Source: Lycium barbarum
Lineage: Eukaryota > Streptophyta > Magnoliopsida > Solanales > Solanaceae
Direction of reading: 5' to 3'
Assembly: GCF_019175385.1 (NCBI RefSeq)
Contig: NC_083338.1
Location: forward strand, 93,145,777-93,209,776
DNA length: 64,000 nt
Shown one piece after another: positions 1 through 11,699 of the stretch. The position numbers and the translations under genes are program-made. Position 1 is the first letter of the stretch. Each line of letters begins with the position of its first letter. The notes under the pieces are model-generated. The model did not search any database. It worked only from the letters and a program-made list of their open reading frames with translations, and was not told where the DNA came from.

Positions 1-502
1 TATTCAGAATTTAGGCGTGCTTCCCCAGTACAAGAAGGCGATTGAAGAAGCTGTAGAATAGATTTTATGTTTTACAGTTCTTGAGTCTAGAAAACTTGAA
101 TTAGGTTGTTTATCGAGTTGTATCTTTATCCGGTTTATTAGAAGCATTACAGTTAGATACAAAATGTTGTAAATTCAACTTCAAGTTGGAGGTCGACTTG
201 AAGGTTGGTTGCTAGTCAGAGGTTGATTAATAAGATAGGGATTAGAGGTTAGTTCCTAGGTTGCAGAGTTTGTAACTTGAATTTGCAGAGGCTCACCGTT
301 GTAGTAGAGTTTTGGGGAAAATCCTACAGAGGTATAGGTCATGGTTTTTATTGACCTTGTGAGCCGAGGTTTCCATGTAAAAGTGATATGTTCTTTACTC
401 ACCTGCAAGATGCTAACATAGAACAAGTAGAGTATTGTGTTCCATCCTATAGGAAAATATTGGATACTACATAGGATAGGAAGTAGGTCGTGCAACCCAA
501 CA
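1..502 (-). mobile_element. Element D1, LTR-like 5' part, inserted in G1 integrase
   Basis: Read on the minus strand this segment begins TGTTGGGTTGCACGACC directly after the integrase reading frame breaks off near a His-Gly codon pair. The whole stretch resembles the plus-strand segment 14777-15300 (element D2), including shared words such as AAAGAACA and ACAACTCGATAA. It is therefore one copy of a dispersed element whose other end lies left of the window. TG at the start suggests an LTR, but no second end, primer site or protein is visible, so the class is uncertain. No ORF in it is convincing. Confidence 0.55.
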
Positions 503-887
503 CCATGCAGTATGACTATTTCCTTCAAATATAGCTTTGCATAACTCGCTACAATATCTGTCGTCTTTATTGGAAGGAAATGTGTAGACTTTGTGAGTCT
601 GTCCACAATCACCCAAACAAAGTCAAATCTGGCCTTTGTGTGGGGTAAACCCTAGACAAAGTCCATGTTAATAATTCCCACTTCCATAGGGGAATTTCAA
701 TATTCTGAGTCAACCCACCAGGCCTTTGGTGTTTGGCCTTCACCTGCTGGCAGTTCAAATACTCAGTCCCAAAAATTGATATATCTAAGTTCATACTCTT
801 CCACCAATAGTGTTGTTTCAAGTCTTTATACATCTTTGTGGATCTCGGATGTACCGAATATTTTGAACTATGCGCTTCCACCATCAA
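503..887 (-). pseudogene. G1 integrase fragments (zinc-binding region and start of core)
   Basis: Two overlapping minus-strand frames encode the beginning of a retroviral-type integrase. The first (609-887) contains a Pro-Gly-like turn followed by LKQHYWW and a LNCQQVKAKHQRPGG stretch, which is the second half of the His2Cys2 zinc-binding domain. The second (503-612) contains VDRLTKSTHFLPIKTT and AKLYLKEIV, the first strands of the catalytic core. The two are in different frames, so a frameshift separates them near 610. The core stops after about 37 residues where D1 enters, so two of the three catalytic acidic residues are missing. Integrase would insert the cDNA into the chromosome; this copy cannot. 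Confidence 0.85.
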
Positions 888-1327
888 TTCTTAGCGAAGA
901 CCATCAACATCAGGAACACATAACCGCCCTTGCAATCTTAGAACATTATCATCAGCATCAATGGTGAATAGAAGGGTAATCACCCTTCTGCACTCTATCT
1001 CGCAGCTTTACCAACAATTCATCTTCATATTGCTTAGACTTAATTCTCTCCACGATATCAGATCGCACTTGAGTAATTCTCACTAACTCTCCATTTTCGG
1101 CTTCATCTAGCCGAACCCCAAGACTAGCAAGACTTCAAATTTCCCTGCCCATAAGAATTTGATGAAACCGTAGATACGCTAGGTTATTTATAGATACTAC
1201 TTAAGGCATCAACAATGACATTTGCCTTACCAAGGTGATACAATATGTTCTAGTCATAATTTTATTACAACAACTCTAACCATCTTCACTGTCTGAGATT
1301 CAATTCTAGCTACTTGAAAGTGTATTG
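888..1327 (-). pseudogene. G1 degraded RNase H to integrase linker
   Basis: This stretch lies between recognisable RNase H and integrase fragments. The minus strand has no open frame of useful length. By position it should hold the end of RNase H and the start of integrase, decayed beyond recognition by eye. The plus-strand frame at 665-967 has no recognisable domain and is treated as chance. Confidence 0.45.
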
Positions 1328-1510
1328 CTAGATCTTGTGAGATTTGAAGACATCACAATAAATGCCATGTAAGTAATGACGCCAAATCTTCAAAGAGAAA
1401 ACCATAGCAGCTAACTCCAAATCATGAGTCGGATAATTCTTCTCATGCTTCTTCAAGTGTCGTGAAGCATAGGCAATCACTTTTCCATTCTGCATCAACA
1501 CGCAACCCAA
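1328..1510 (-). pseudogene. G1 RNase H fragment
   Basis: Sixty codons on the minus strand contain [20 protein letters not shown] and [20 protein letters not shown]. These match the central part of the RNase H domain that follows RT in Ty3/Gypsy polyproteins. The catalytic Glu of the DLELAA motif is present. The later motif that is usually FTDH reads FKSH, so an active-site Asp is lost. RNase H would remove the RNA template during reverse transcription. The frame ends in a stop just after this motif, and the link to the RT fragment on its right is broken. Confidence 0.88.
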
Positions 1511-1595
1511 ACCAATTCTTTAGGCATCACAATAGACTACAAAACCCCCTGACCCTTCAGGTAGATTTAGGAGCTGAAGTTAATCTCACTTTAAG

Positions 1596-1993
1596 TTATT
1601 GAAAGCTCTTTTCACACGCTTCAGACCACTGAAACTTACCAGTCTTATGAGTGAATATCATACGGTGTAGGTGTGGATAAGAAACCTTCCATAAATTTCG
1701 GTAGTACCCCGACAATCCCAAGAAGAAACAAATTTTTGTCGCTCCAGTAGGCCTCCGCCAATTCTTGACTGCCTCAATCTTTTCAGGATCAGCTTTGATA
1801 CCATCACTAGACACCACATGACCCAAGAATGCCACATACTTAATCCAAAACTCACACTTAGAAAATTTGGCATAAAGTTTATTCTCCTTAAGCGTTTGTG
1901 AGGTTATTCCGAAGTGGTCTACATGCTCCTCATGAATCTTCGAATACAGCAAGATATAATCAACAAACAAAATAAAGAAGTGATCGAGGAAAG
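1596..1993 (-). pseudogene. G1 reverse transcriptase, C-terminal half
   Basis: About 124 codons on the minus strand give FVDYILLYSK, then KLYAKFSKCEFW, VAFLGHVVSSDGIKADPEKI and FFLGLSGYYRNL. These are the catalytic strand, the thumb and the connection of a Ty3/Gypsy RT. The catalytic motif F(I/V)DD reads FVDY, so the second Asp is replaced and the enzyme would be dead. The frame continues upstream to the point where solo LTR A1 is inserted at 1993/1994. The other half of the same RT is at 10268-10640. Confidence 0.9.
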
Positions 1994-2399
1994 TGTCACG
2001 ACCCGATTAGGGGCCATGACGGGTACCCGGGGCTAACCACCGAGCTCCACTCATTCTATTACTTATCATACTCATGAAACGTACATTTATTAACTTTATA
2101 CTCAATCATAGAAAAATCATTCTTCATTTGGAAACGTAATTACTTTCATATACATAAGCCCTTCGGCTATCAAAATAATAATATAGATACAATACTAACA
2201 TCATGAGACCATACCACCCACACATGCGTATCTACGAGCCTCTACTAAAGTACTAGACATATGGACGGGACAAGACCCCATCGTGCCCAAAATACGTATA
2301 TGTACATAAAAGAATAAACCAAATAGCACCTCCGGATTAATGGAGTGCTCCTGTAAATCTGCTGATGGCTCCTATGGATCTGCACCGTCTCCCTGTCTA

Positions 2400-2457
2400 C
2401 CTATGGGCATGAACACAGCGTCCAAAGAAAATAGACGTCAGTACGAATATTGTACAG
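2400..2457 (-). promoter_or_regulatory. Three-hairpin module of A1
   Basis: On the minus strand three inverted repeats follow one another: TGTAC-n-GTAC(TG), GACGTC-n-GGACGC and CTGTG-ttcatgcc-CATAG. The third stem uses a G-T wobble compared with A2. See the finding on this module. Confidence 0.6.
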
Positions 2458-3157
2458 AGTATGTAAGGCATAAACAATAATGATATATCAATTAAATATG
2501 GAGACATCGAGCGAAGAGCGATCTGTAACTAACTGTCACTTGAAACTGAAACAGTGCATGCTAACTTACTTCATAATCATCATCATATCATGTATGCATA
2601 TATGTATAAGTTGCCCGTCCATATAGGTACGGTGTGATAATCATTAGCCTGCGTCCAGGCCTCCCGCGTCCGGGGTACCATCTCATGCCGCCCACTAGTG
2701 ATGTCTGCCCATGCCATGTAGACATGGTGTATATGCTGCCCGCTTTAGCGGTGTTGTTATAGCCCGCATTTTGAACGTTCGGATAGTTTGAGGTAATCGC
2801 GGGGAGTTAAGGAAGTGACTATTTCTCAAGGTTATTTTAAATATGAATGGACTATGAATATTGTTTATGGGTATTATTAGCACGGAATTATTGAGAAATA
2901 TTAAGGGTGAAGAAAGAAATTCATGAAATGACTCAAGGTAATCACGCAAAGGGCTAGGGGCAAAATGGTAATTTCACAAGGCTTTCATGAAAAGGCCATG
3001 TTGGCCAATTGATTTAGACCATAAAAAGGGGACATGAGATTATATTATATTGCAAGACATGCACATGTGGGCAAACGTTGACCAAGTCAAGAGATTATGC
3101 AAATTTGAAGCCTTAAAGGATAATCTTGAACAATTTAAAGAAATTAGTGGAAAATAG

Positions 3158-3198
3158 GGGGCACATGACCGGCCATGTGCCCCTTTGTGTGTATAAAT
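3158..3198 (+). promoter_or_regulatory. B1 promoter: 10-bp-arm palindrome and TATA box
   Basis: GGGGCACATG (3158-3167) and its exact reverse complement CATGTGCCCC (3174-3183) flank a 6-nt spacer. TATAAAT follows at 3192-3198. This is the likely U3 core promoter of the LTR. Confidence 0.55.
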
Positions 3199-4114
3199 GT
3201 GTTCAAGTCATGAAAAAGAAGACTAATTTACTACTCTACAATTCAAGAAGGTTCAAGAAGGAAAACTTGAAGGACAAAGGCAAGCAAGATTCGGCCATAG
3301 TAAGATCCACAAGGAAAAATTGATAAAATTCTTCCAAAAATCATTTCCTACTAAGTGGAGGGTGCTTAACAAGGTAGAGTTGTTGTTGGAGCAAGAAAGA
3401 TTCAAAATCCTATAAGTTGCCAAGAGATAAGCAAGTGAGAAGTTGAAGAATAAAGGTAAATTCTAACCTTGTTTTATGTGTTATACATGGTTTATATGTG
3501 TTGTAGTATGCAAAAATGGATGAAATTCATGAAGGAGATAAATATAGTATATGGCCGTGTACATATATGTATGTGTAGGAGCCATGCTTCAATTGTTTTA
3601 ACTAGTGTTTGGTTGTTATTGTTGTGAATGATATGTGGAAAATGGAAATTGAATGAGTTTGGAGAATATTGATGTTGTGTTGTGGCCGTGAGGTATATGG
3701 TGTGTGTATGGCCGTGTATATTGTATGTATAGTAGTGTATATGTGTTGAAGCATGAAGAAATGGTAAGCAAGTGCTAGTTAGTATTTTGGTTGTTGTGTT
3801 GATTGATAATGGTGGCCGAATGTAGTGTTGTTGTGTTGGACAATCGAATTGATTTTTATGTAGTGTTTGATTGTTGTTATCATGGATTCAATAATAAAAA
3901 TGAAGTTGTAATCATCGTAGATTTCATATCGCAAATAAAGGTTTGATAACTTTGGTGAAGTATTGATAATTGGGAGATTATGTATATTGAAGGAAATATG
4001 TGAATTTTTAGTGCGATTGTTGAGTTATGTTAATAGTTTGGCCGGGTTTGAATTCCCGGATTGTGTTTGATGAGGATTTGACTAAATTGAAGGTCGAGGA
4101 TGGTATATTTACAG

Positions 4115-4264
4115 AGGAAATGCTGCCGAAATTTCGGTAGCAAAAATGTTTCCTTAAGGTTTTGACTCTAAGTATACTAATGGAAGTTTTGGTAAAAATG
4201 ACCAATTCGCAGATTTTGACGAAATTGTGACGTGAATTTGGAATAGCTAAAGGAGCGGAAAGAG
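4115..4264 (+). other. Splice-like block in B1 (acceptor to donor)
   Basis: The segment is preceded by TATTTACAG and followed by GTATGTAAGGCTT. Both resemble plant splice signals, and both recur at the same spacing in B2, B3 and B4. It begins with a near-palindrome GCTGCCGAAATTTCGGTAGC. Confidence 0.4.
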
Positions 4265-5345
4265 GTATGTAAGGCTTCACCCTTCTTTCTATGGCATGTC
4301 TTAGTTGTAATAGGTTGGGTACGAGCCTCGGGGACAACTCGGTTCCCCGGAATCCGCACCTAAAGTTTTCCACTTTTTGTTCAATAGAATTGAAATAGAA
4401 AGTGTGCCAATTGTTGGAAAAACCTCCTACGCCCTTAGAACTTGTATAAATGGGACCCGGTTACCCTAAGACCCTCACAAGTAACGCTATGACACGTAAC
4501 ATACGTAAATCGTATACGCTACCTCATCCGGCCCGAGGTGGGCCCGTTACTCTCGGATTTTCCTATAGTCTCGGTTGACTTATTTGAAGCGAATCCAAAG
4601 GGGGCCTTTGATCTCGATGTCATCGCTAATGATAAGTACTATGACCACTCTAACGAGAATGCTTCTACGGTGATAATGATAATGACAATGTTAGACGAGA
4701 GAGTGTACTCACGATCAGTACGACCGGAACGACTCTATGACTAAGCTAAGTATCTTATGTAAACAATGAAAGTGATAAACTAATTTTTGAATCGTATTTA
4801 TATTTCCTAGCTATAACTTTATTTTCTAAGACTCCAACGCCTATGACTGTCACCTATAATTCCCACGATTTCATTCTACGGTTACCGTAATATTATTCTT
4901 CGTTGATAGTCTCGCCTTAAAATACTTGTTCCTTCAAGGTGAGACGGAGTTATCACTAGCATTCCATGATGTAATCGGAGGTCACCGACCTTACGTCGCT
5001 CCGATGAATACATGATTTTTTTTTCTTCCTTGGGCTCCCTTGTGTGCTTATATGATATATATATATAAAACATGTATATGTATATAAGATATGTATAAGT
5101 ATATGAAATACGTATATGTATATAAGATAAGTAAATGTATATAAGACAGATATATGTATACAAGCTATGTATATGAACCTGGGCTGGGGGGAAAGGGATA
5201 CATGGGGGAACGGGAAGAGAAATATGTTTCGCTGCCACCTGATCAGCTGGATTATCATCCCGGACGCGGGGTGCCCGGACGCGGGATATATGGGTGAGCC
5301 GGTACATATCGGCGCTATGTGGGTGAGCCGACATTGTTCGACGCT

Positions 5346-5660
5346 ATGATATGACCTACTATGTCAAGACCAGACATGCAATGATACGATATGCTATGAC
5401 ATGCTATGCTACGATATGATATGCTATGATATGCCACGACAGGACATGATATGACAAGCTATGCTATGATATGATACGCTATGACATGCTATGCTATGGT
5501 AAGACATGCTATGACACGCTATGCTATGACACGACACGCCATAACATGCTATGATATGATATACTATAGCCTGGCATACTATGACACGATATACTATAAC
5601 GCGACATGCTACGACAAGACAAGATAAGATATGATACGATACGATACGATACGATATGAT
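5346..5660 (+). repeat. Degenerate 5/10-mer array (TATGA, TATGC and similar)
   Basis: About 315 bp consist of loosely repeated pentamers of the type CTATG, ATATG, ACACG and GATAT. The period of 5 or 10 bp opens spurious reading frames on the minus strand (5424-5672). Confidence 0.8.
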
Positions 5661-5765
5661 AATACATGACATGATAATAGTTCTATTTTCTATGTCCTAT
5701 GACTCCATGACGTTATTCATTATACACTATGTTATTGCTTGTGTTATCTTCCATGTCTTACATAC

Positions 5766-5826
5766 TCGGTACACTATTCGTACTGACGTCCCTTCTTGTG
5801 GACGCTGCGTTTCATGCCGCGCAGGT
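5766..5826 (+). promoter_or_regulatory. Three-hairpin module of B1
   Basis: Stems are CGGTAC-actattc-GTACTG (one wobble), GACGTCC-cttcttgt-GGACGC and CTGCG-tttcatgccg-CGCAG. The module lies about 400 bp before the LTR end. Confidence 0.65.
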
Positions 5827-6255
5827 CAGCAGACAGGTGGACTTGATCTTTAGGAGTTTACTAGCAGTACTCTACAGTGCTCCAGTTGTTCCGGAGCTTC
5901 ACTTCAGTGGTACTATTTTGTATATGTACATTCGGGCACGATAGTACTCGGCCCTTTCTATGTATAAGTATACTATGTCTAGAGGCTCGTAGACAGATAT
6001 GTACAGTCAGTCAGGTACAGCTAGATATATGATGTTTGGCATGATAATGCCGTTGTATAAAGTGTTAACGAAGTTTACTAGTCTATGTTCATAATGACGC
6101 TGCTAATGTTAATGTTCATTAATGTTCAAAAAAAAATATGGCTCTGTTTATACATGATAGATAAGGGGTGCTCGGTACAAGTATCGGGTACTCGTCACGG
6201 CCCCTAGTTGGGTCGTGACAGGTGTCTTCCCAGCCATGTAGGCGCAGTGTGATAG

Positions 6256-8549
6256 TGTAGACACGTAATTTTTTACCCTCCCGGGATGTTTTCATTGGCT
6301 TATTGATTAATTTTTCTTTTTAGTCTAATCTTGGATTTTAACTATTATTTCATTTTTAGTAGGTTTATTTGTGAAAATGAAAAAAAAAGGACAAAAATAT
6401 ATTCGCTATTTTCAAGGCATAAGTTTTGTGTTTAAAAGAAAGAAAAATTACAAAAAATAGGTTTGTTTTAATCTAGTTTTTCTAAGTTAATTCTATCTTT
6501 TGTTTTTTCCTTAGTCTATTTATTTAATTTTTTTCTTAGTTTTGGTTTAAAAATAGTTGAGTAATATATTTATTTTGGTATTTTATATATCCTTTTAATG
6601 GAAAAGAAAAATAAAAAATGGAACCAATGATGGCCCGCCACTTGACAAAATTTCACCCTATCCACACAAAAAAGCACAATCTATTTTGGAAAGGGAATAT
6701 TCCTCTTCAACCTTCAAGATATTTTTATTCATGTGGACATTTTGGGAAAAACAAAAAAGGAATAACACACTCAAAACCCTAGCCTAGACACCTTATAAAT
6801 ATCTAATTATAGAAACCTAGAATCAACTACAAGAAGCAGCTGCCATGAGACATTCATGAGCGGAGTGATTTTCTATATCCATTCACGTTTTTCTTTTGGA
6901 CACAATACATCATTTATCTTTTCATTTTATTTTCTAAAGGGTGTAATACATAGACAGAACACATGCATATACAAGCCATTAGAACCATGGGATAGCAATC
7001 TTCATCACTCCATATCGCCTATTTAAAACAAAGTTCAATCGGGTCACGTGTTCGGGTGAGGTCTCGTTTGAGGTCGTCGGCAAAGGTCCTTGCTTTTTCT
7101 CTATTCTAGGGTAGTTGCAGTCCATTTCACCTACTGTATACATTGTCGAATGTCCCTTGATGTATTGAAGGAATTTTGCTCACGGAAGGTCCATCTCTCA
7201 CTTCATAATTGATTAAATATATGATTGTTGTTCTTTGAATGGTGAATTTCGATGCGTGAATGAAGTGTTATTATTGACGAGCATGCTACTGATTTTAGTT
7301 TAATCTTCTTGTTTGATGTGTCAAGACATTATTATCTGGAATTAATATGCTAAATGGTGACGTAATTCAAGTTTGTTGGATGGGATAAATTGCAAGTGAA
7401 AGTGGGATCTAAAGAAATAAAATGGTGGGGTTAGATTTTGAAGAACAAGATCTGGATCTTGACGAAGAAAAAATGGTTTTGGGACTACTTGGTAATTTTT
7501 TATTTTTTTTCCTTTTCTCGTTTTTGTTTTTTCTTCTTTGGTTACTGCCATGTTAAAATGGCTAGAATCATATGGCCTTGTTTAATGATTTTTAATGATT
7601 ATCTGTAGCATTTTTTTTAGCTTTGGTTTATTTGGACTTTTCATAATTATTAAATGAAAATGGCAGGCAACATTTAGGCTTTTTCCTAATGAGCCGCTCG
7701 ATTGTCCATTGATTTTTAAATAGTCCCAGGTCCTAGACCAATGTTAAGGCGGACTTAGTAAATTAATTGTGAGATGAGCGAGATGGGGCGCGAATTATTT
7801 CAAATCCCGTTATCGAGAGTAAAAGAAAAGAGCGGAAAAATCAATTATAAGGGAGCGAGATGGGTTGCGAATTTATTCGAAACCCGTTATCAAAAGAGTG
7901 AATTAATAATAACCAAATAATATTTCAGAGACAAATAATTGCATTTAACGCTAGATGAGCTTTAGGCACGTTTCAAGACATTTGTTTCGATTAAGAATGC
8001 GGTTACGCATCTTATTTCGAGACGTTCTTTTAATAACTCAAGGATGTGGTTACGTACCTTAGTCGAACTCGTTTTAATAATTAATATCGTTTCGAATAAG
8101 AATGCAGTTATGCATCTTACTTTGAGATGCTTAAAAGATTCGGAATGCGGTTACGCATCCGAGTTAAAACCAATAAAAATGTTCAACAATAAAAGTACGA
8201 GCAAATCAAGGCTCAGATACATAATATATTCAAAGATTAATTTAAGCTAAGTATAAGTCGATAAAGCGACCGTGCTAGAATCACGGGACTCGGGGAATGC
8301 CTAACACCTTCTCCCCAGTCAACAGAATTCCTTACCCGGCCTTCTGTTTTCGCGGACCATAATAAAAGAGTCATTTCCTTTTGATTAGGGATTCATTAGG
8401 TGACTTGGAACACCAAAACTCAATTCCAAGTGGCGACTCTGAGTAAATAAATAATCCCTTTTCAAAACTGTCACTTCAAATGGAAAAACCCTTTAATAAT
8501 AAAAACTTGCGCATTTATAGCGCGGGGGCTGCAAAAAAGGGGTGTGACA
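6256..8549 (+). mobile_element. C: solo LTR nested in A1
   Basis: It starts TGTAGACACGTAATTTTTT and ends AAAAAAGGGGTGTGACA, with a perfect TSD GATAG (6251-6255 and 8550-8554). Length is 2294 bp. It belongs to a different LTR family from A and B and lacks the three-hairpin module. The segment holds AT-rich DNA, a pair of similar ~45-bp motifs ending in AACCCGTTATC or ATCCCGTTATC (near 7775-7905) and a run of small hairpins (7995-8160). No protein is recognisable. Confidence 0.88.
7995..8160 (+). repeat. Repeated small hairpins in C (ATGCG-gtta-CGCAT)
   Basis: Copies of an ATGCGGTTACGCAT-like hairpin occur near 7997, 8044, 8102 and 8146. One copy reads ATGCA-gtta-TGCAT, with both sides of the stem changed together. 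The copy near 8044 does not pair well. Confidence 0.6.
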
Positions 8550-9770
8550 GATAGCATCATGTACATCTCATAGACTTATCATATTCTTATCATACTATTA
8601 TTATAATGCATGACTGGAAACTTAAGACAATTATACTCTATCGAGGTGACATAAGGTCGTGAACCCCCGATTCCGTTATGGAGCATTCATAAGCATTCTG
8701 CCTCACCTTGAAGGAATTAGCATACAAGGTGAGTGTATACAATGAACAACATCAATGGATCATAATAAGAATCATTAGCTTTGTAGAAACATAGTATCAT
8801 GGGCCTTAGACTCTTCAATATCATGTTCATAATATCTCTTATTCTTAACTCATATGGTTATTCATGAGTATAGACTCTTAGTTTTTCCGGAATATAGGAA
8901 ATTCATGGAGGAGGAGGAAATATTATACCATAGATTCATGCCTCAGAAAGAAAGGACTAGCCTTACATACCTCTTTCGTTTAGCTACTCCATCGTTCGAT
9001 CGTTCTTCTCCCAATATTCACGTTTCTACCTTCAAGCGAGTTCATACTCATATTAGATAATTGATAACATAAGCGTATTTGAACTAAGCTAGAGAAATTT
9101 GAGCAGCATCTCCTTTATTTATACTACTTTCTCCATATCACATTTTAATTCCCAACGTCAATAACAACATTCCTAATATCATCATCAATATCTTTTATCA
9201 AATTCATCATTATCTAATCCCCACAATTTCCTCTCAAGGTCATCCATAATCATGATCACAATACAACTTTTCATTCGTTCTCATCTAACGTTTCTATCAT
9301 GCTTTTAACATCATTCATAACGTAATTACAATCACAACATATCAACATTCATGATTCATTCCAAACTACTACTCAAAATTTACACTATTCTAACTTTCAT
9401 GACTCATTTCCTATACCCTTCCACAATCCAAGTGTTTCAACTTTTCAACACCTTAAATAACATGTAAATACCATAAAACTTACCTTTGATAGTATGGGAA
9501 TGAGATTAAGTGGAAATACTTCACTTGAGCAAAACCCTAGTTCCACTTCCCATGGAATTTCTTTACTTGGATGAACTTTGATGTGTTTCTCACACTTAGT
9601 TTTGTTGATTTGATGAAGTTGATCATCAATTTCTCATGAGTTCTTGTATATGGAGTGTGTGGAAGGTTCTAGAGAATTCTTGAGTTGTGGAAAATGAAAA
9701 TGAAATGAAAATAATGAACTTGGGGTCCTTTATTTAAAACTTAAAAATCTATCCCGACATAATTATACAG

Positions 9771-10070
9771 ACACTTATGCGGTCCGTATAAATTTATACG
9801 GTCCGTATAAGTGACCGTGAAATTGGTTCAGCAATCATCCCTTTTTGTGTCAATTATACGGCACATTATACGGTCCATATAATTTTATATGGTCCGTATA
9901 AGTGACCATGAAATAACCCCATCAACAACTCATTCTGTGACCATTATACGGCACATTATACGGTCCGTATAATTTTATACAGTCCGTATAAGTGACCGTA
10001 TAATCCCATCAGTGAGGGACCTTCACTGTGATGATTCTGCGGACCATTATACGGACCGTATAATCAGCTG
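9771..10070 (-). promoter_or_regulatory. A1 U3 palindrome cluster (ATACGGNCCGTAT)
   Basis: At least six copies or half-copies of the 6+6 palindrome ATACGG-N-CCGTAT lie in 300 bp. They sit on the promoter side of the LTR, upstream of the likely TATA region in the minus direction. Confidence 0.6.
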
Positions 10071-10267
10071 TAGAACACATCTTTTCTCCGATCTTGTTCT
10101 TGTCACTTCGTTTGACCTCAAATCCTTATGGAACCTTCTTGATACTTGTTTAACACCTCGTTAACAATCTAAGGGACATTATAACTTTTCTCTAAAACAT
10201 TATATACATCGTGCCCTTCGTTAGTCTATTCACTGTACGTTAACGGGGAAATTTCCGAGGTGTAATA

Positions 10268-10640
10268 GAAAATCTTGAATACATGATTCAAAAATTCCAT
10301 AAACGCAGCGGGTGCATTAGTCAGACCTAAAGACATCACTAAAAATTCAAAATGCCCATAACGAGTACGAAAAGTTGTTTCCAAAATATCATGCTCCTTT
10401 ATTTTCAACTGATGATACCCAGACCTCTAATGAATCTTTGAAAAGAATTTAGCACCCTGAAGTTGGTCGAACAAGTCGCTTATCCTTGGCAAAGGATATT
10501 TATTCTTAATGATCGCTTTATAGAGCTGGCGATAATCAATGCACATTCGGAGTGTCCCATCCTTCTTTCGGATAAATAGGGTCGGAGCACACCAAGGCAA
10601 AATACGCGGTCAAATGAATCCATAATCCAACAAATCCTTC
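10268..10640 (-). pseudogene. G1 reverse transcriptase, N-terminal half
   Basis: The minus strand encodes fingers and palm of a Ty3/Gypsy RT in several frames. Visible pieces include RMCIDYRQL near 10540 and [20 protein letters not shown] at about 10310-10370, followed by the F-x-x-x-x-N-x-V-F-K helix. It is interrupted after FKIF by A1 and resumes at 1993. The YRQL motif is intact, but the frame shifts between the fingers and the palm. RT copies element RNA into cDNA; this copy is not functional. Confidence 0.88.
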
Positions 10641-10985
10641 AATTAGCCTTCAATTCAGATAGCTCTGTTGGAGCCATACGATACAGCGAAATAGAGATCA
10701 GCTGAATATAGGGAATACTGTCGATCCTAAAATCAATAACCTTTTCAGGTGGAATACCTGGGAGATCCTTAGGAAACGCTTCAAGAAATTCATTAACTAT
10801 GGGCGAGGATTCAAATTCAGGTTTTACGGCGTGAGTGTCATTAAAAACAACTAGATGATAAATATACCCATAAACCTACGTCTAGCATTAGCACTGTCAC
10901 CCTTCCATTCTGGAACAAGTCCATTAGGGAATTCGAATTAGACTAATCTGTATCGGCAATCCATAATTTCATAACACGCGGGAAG
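10641..10985 (-). pseudogene. G1 protease to RT linker, degraded
   Basis: By position this is the spacer between retropepsin and RT. I see short matches to the expected acidic linker on the minus strand but no continuous frame. Confidence 0.4.
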
Positions 10986-11345
10986 TCAATCCATTACCAT
11001 AATCACATCAAAATCTACCATTTCAGGTTTGAACAAGTCAGTGGTAGTCTCACAATGTTTTACTACAACTACGCAGTTTCTGTAAACTCTAGAAGCAACA
11101 ACGGGGATACCAGTAGGGGTATTTATAGAAAAGGGTTCTAAAAATTGTTCGAGCTCTACCCTAAAATCAAGCACAAAATATGATGTCACATAAGAGATGT
11201 CTAACCCAGGGTCGATCAATGAATACGCATCATAAGAGCAAACAGTAAGAATACATATGACCATAATAACTGAGACTTCAACTACCTCTCTACGAGCCAA
11301 ACCACAGAGTCGGGCTTGACCCCTATTAGCAGTGTTAGCCACCAC
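10986..11345 (-). pseudogene. G1 retropepsin-like protease
   Basis: A 119-codon minus-strand frame contains AYSLIDPGLDISYVTSYF, then FSINTPTGIPVVASRVYRNC and MVDFDVIMVMD. This is the layout of the Ty3/Gypsy aspartic protease: an active-site loop, a flap, and a closing hydrophobic-Asp motif. The catalytic triad, usually D-S/T-G, reads D-P-G, a form I recall in plant Gypsy elements. The last motif has MVMD where GMDW is expected, and the frame ends there. The protease would cleave the gag-pol polyprotein. The N-terminal 30 residues may be linker. Confidence 0.82.
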
Positions 11346-11477
11346 TTTAACTCCTCCATTACCACGAGCATTAGGAACATTATTAGCATTACCTGCAGGC
11401 AGATTCTTTGCAGCAATAGGGGCAGACGAATTATTTCTCTAACTAGAAGAATTGGTCATCTCTCTCTGCCACTTCCG

Positions 11478-11519
11478 ACAATCTCTCTTGATATGAACCC
11501 TTATACCACAAAGATGGCA
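11478..11519 (-). other. G1 gag zinc knuckle (CCHC)
   Basis: The minus strand reads C-HL-C-GIRV-H-IKRD-C, an intact CX2CX4HX4C knuckle as in retroelement nucleocapsids, where it binds genomic RNA. The surrounding frame is short and broken. Confidence 0.85.
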
Positions 11520-11699
11520 AATACGATCCTCCCATCTAGATGACTGTCGATTCCCCCTTTGAGAATACCTATTTTGATTGATGTATCTCTAACCCTATCT
11601 ACTAGATGGAACAATAGCATTAGAATGAGCAACAAACTGCGCAGGTGTAGAATACCCTTTCTGTTGCCCTCCATTATATGAGCCACTAAAACCACCCGC

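Larger units (their letters stand above)
2755..6220 (+). mobile_element. B1: solo LTR, family B, nested in A1
   Basis: It starts TGTTATAGCCCGC and ends GGGTCGTGACA, flanked by a perfect TSD GGTGT (2750-2754 and 6221-6225). The A1 sequence resumes directly after the second TSD, as A2 shows without an insert. Length is 3466 bp, close to B2. It contains a palindrome and TATA box (3158-3198), a splice-like block (4115-4264), a TA-rich stretch (5050-5165), a pentamer array (5346-5660) and the three-hairpin module (5766-5826). The short ORFs inside have no recognisable domain. Confidence 0.9.
1994..10267 (-). mobile_element. A1: solo LTR, family A, containing B1 and C
   Basis: On the plus strand it starts TGTCACGACCCG and ends GAGGTGTAATA; A2 and A3 end in TGTAACA, so the last C has probably mutated. 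Flanks are GAAAG (1989-1993) and GAAAA (10268-10272), a TSD with one mismatch. Without B1, C and their TSDs it is about 2.5 kb, matching A2 and A3. In transcription direction (minus) it has a palindrome cluster (10070-9771), an AT-rich TATA-like stretch near 9735, a splice-donor-like AGGTATGTAAGG near 8970 and the three-hairpin module at 2457-2400. No primer site or coding region follows, so this is a solo LTR. Confidence 0.85.

Noticed and set aside
5424..5672. Minus-strand ORF rich in SYH, ACH and ISY
   Set aside because: It is a translation of the pentamer array.
1994..6220. Apparent DNA transposon with long inverted termini (TGTCACGACCC at 1994 and GGGTCGTGACA at 6220)
   Set aside because: The two termini belong to different insertions in opposite orientation. 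B1 has its own TSD (GGTGT) and A1 continues to 10267.
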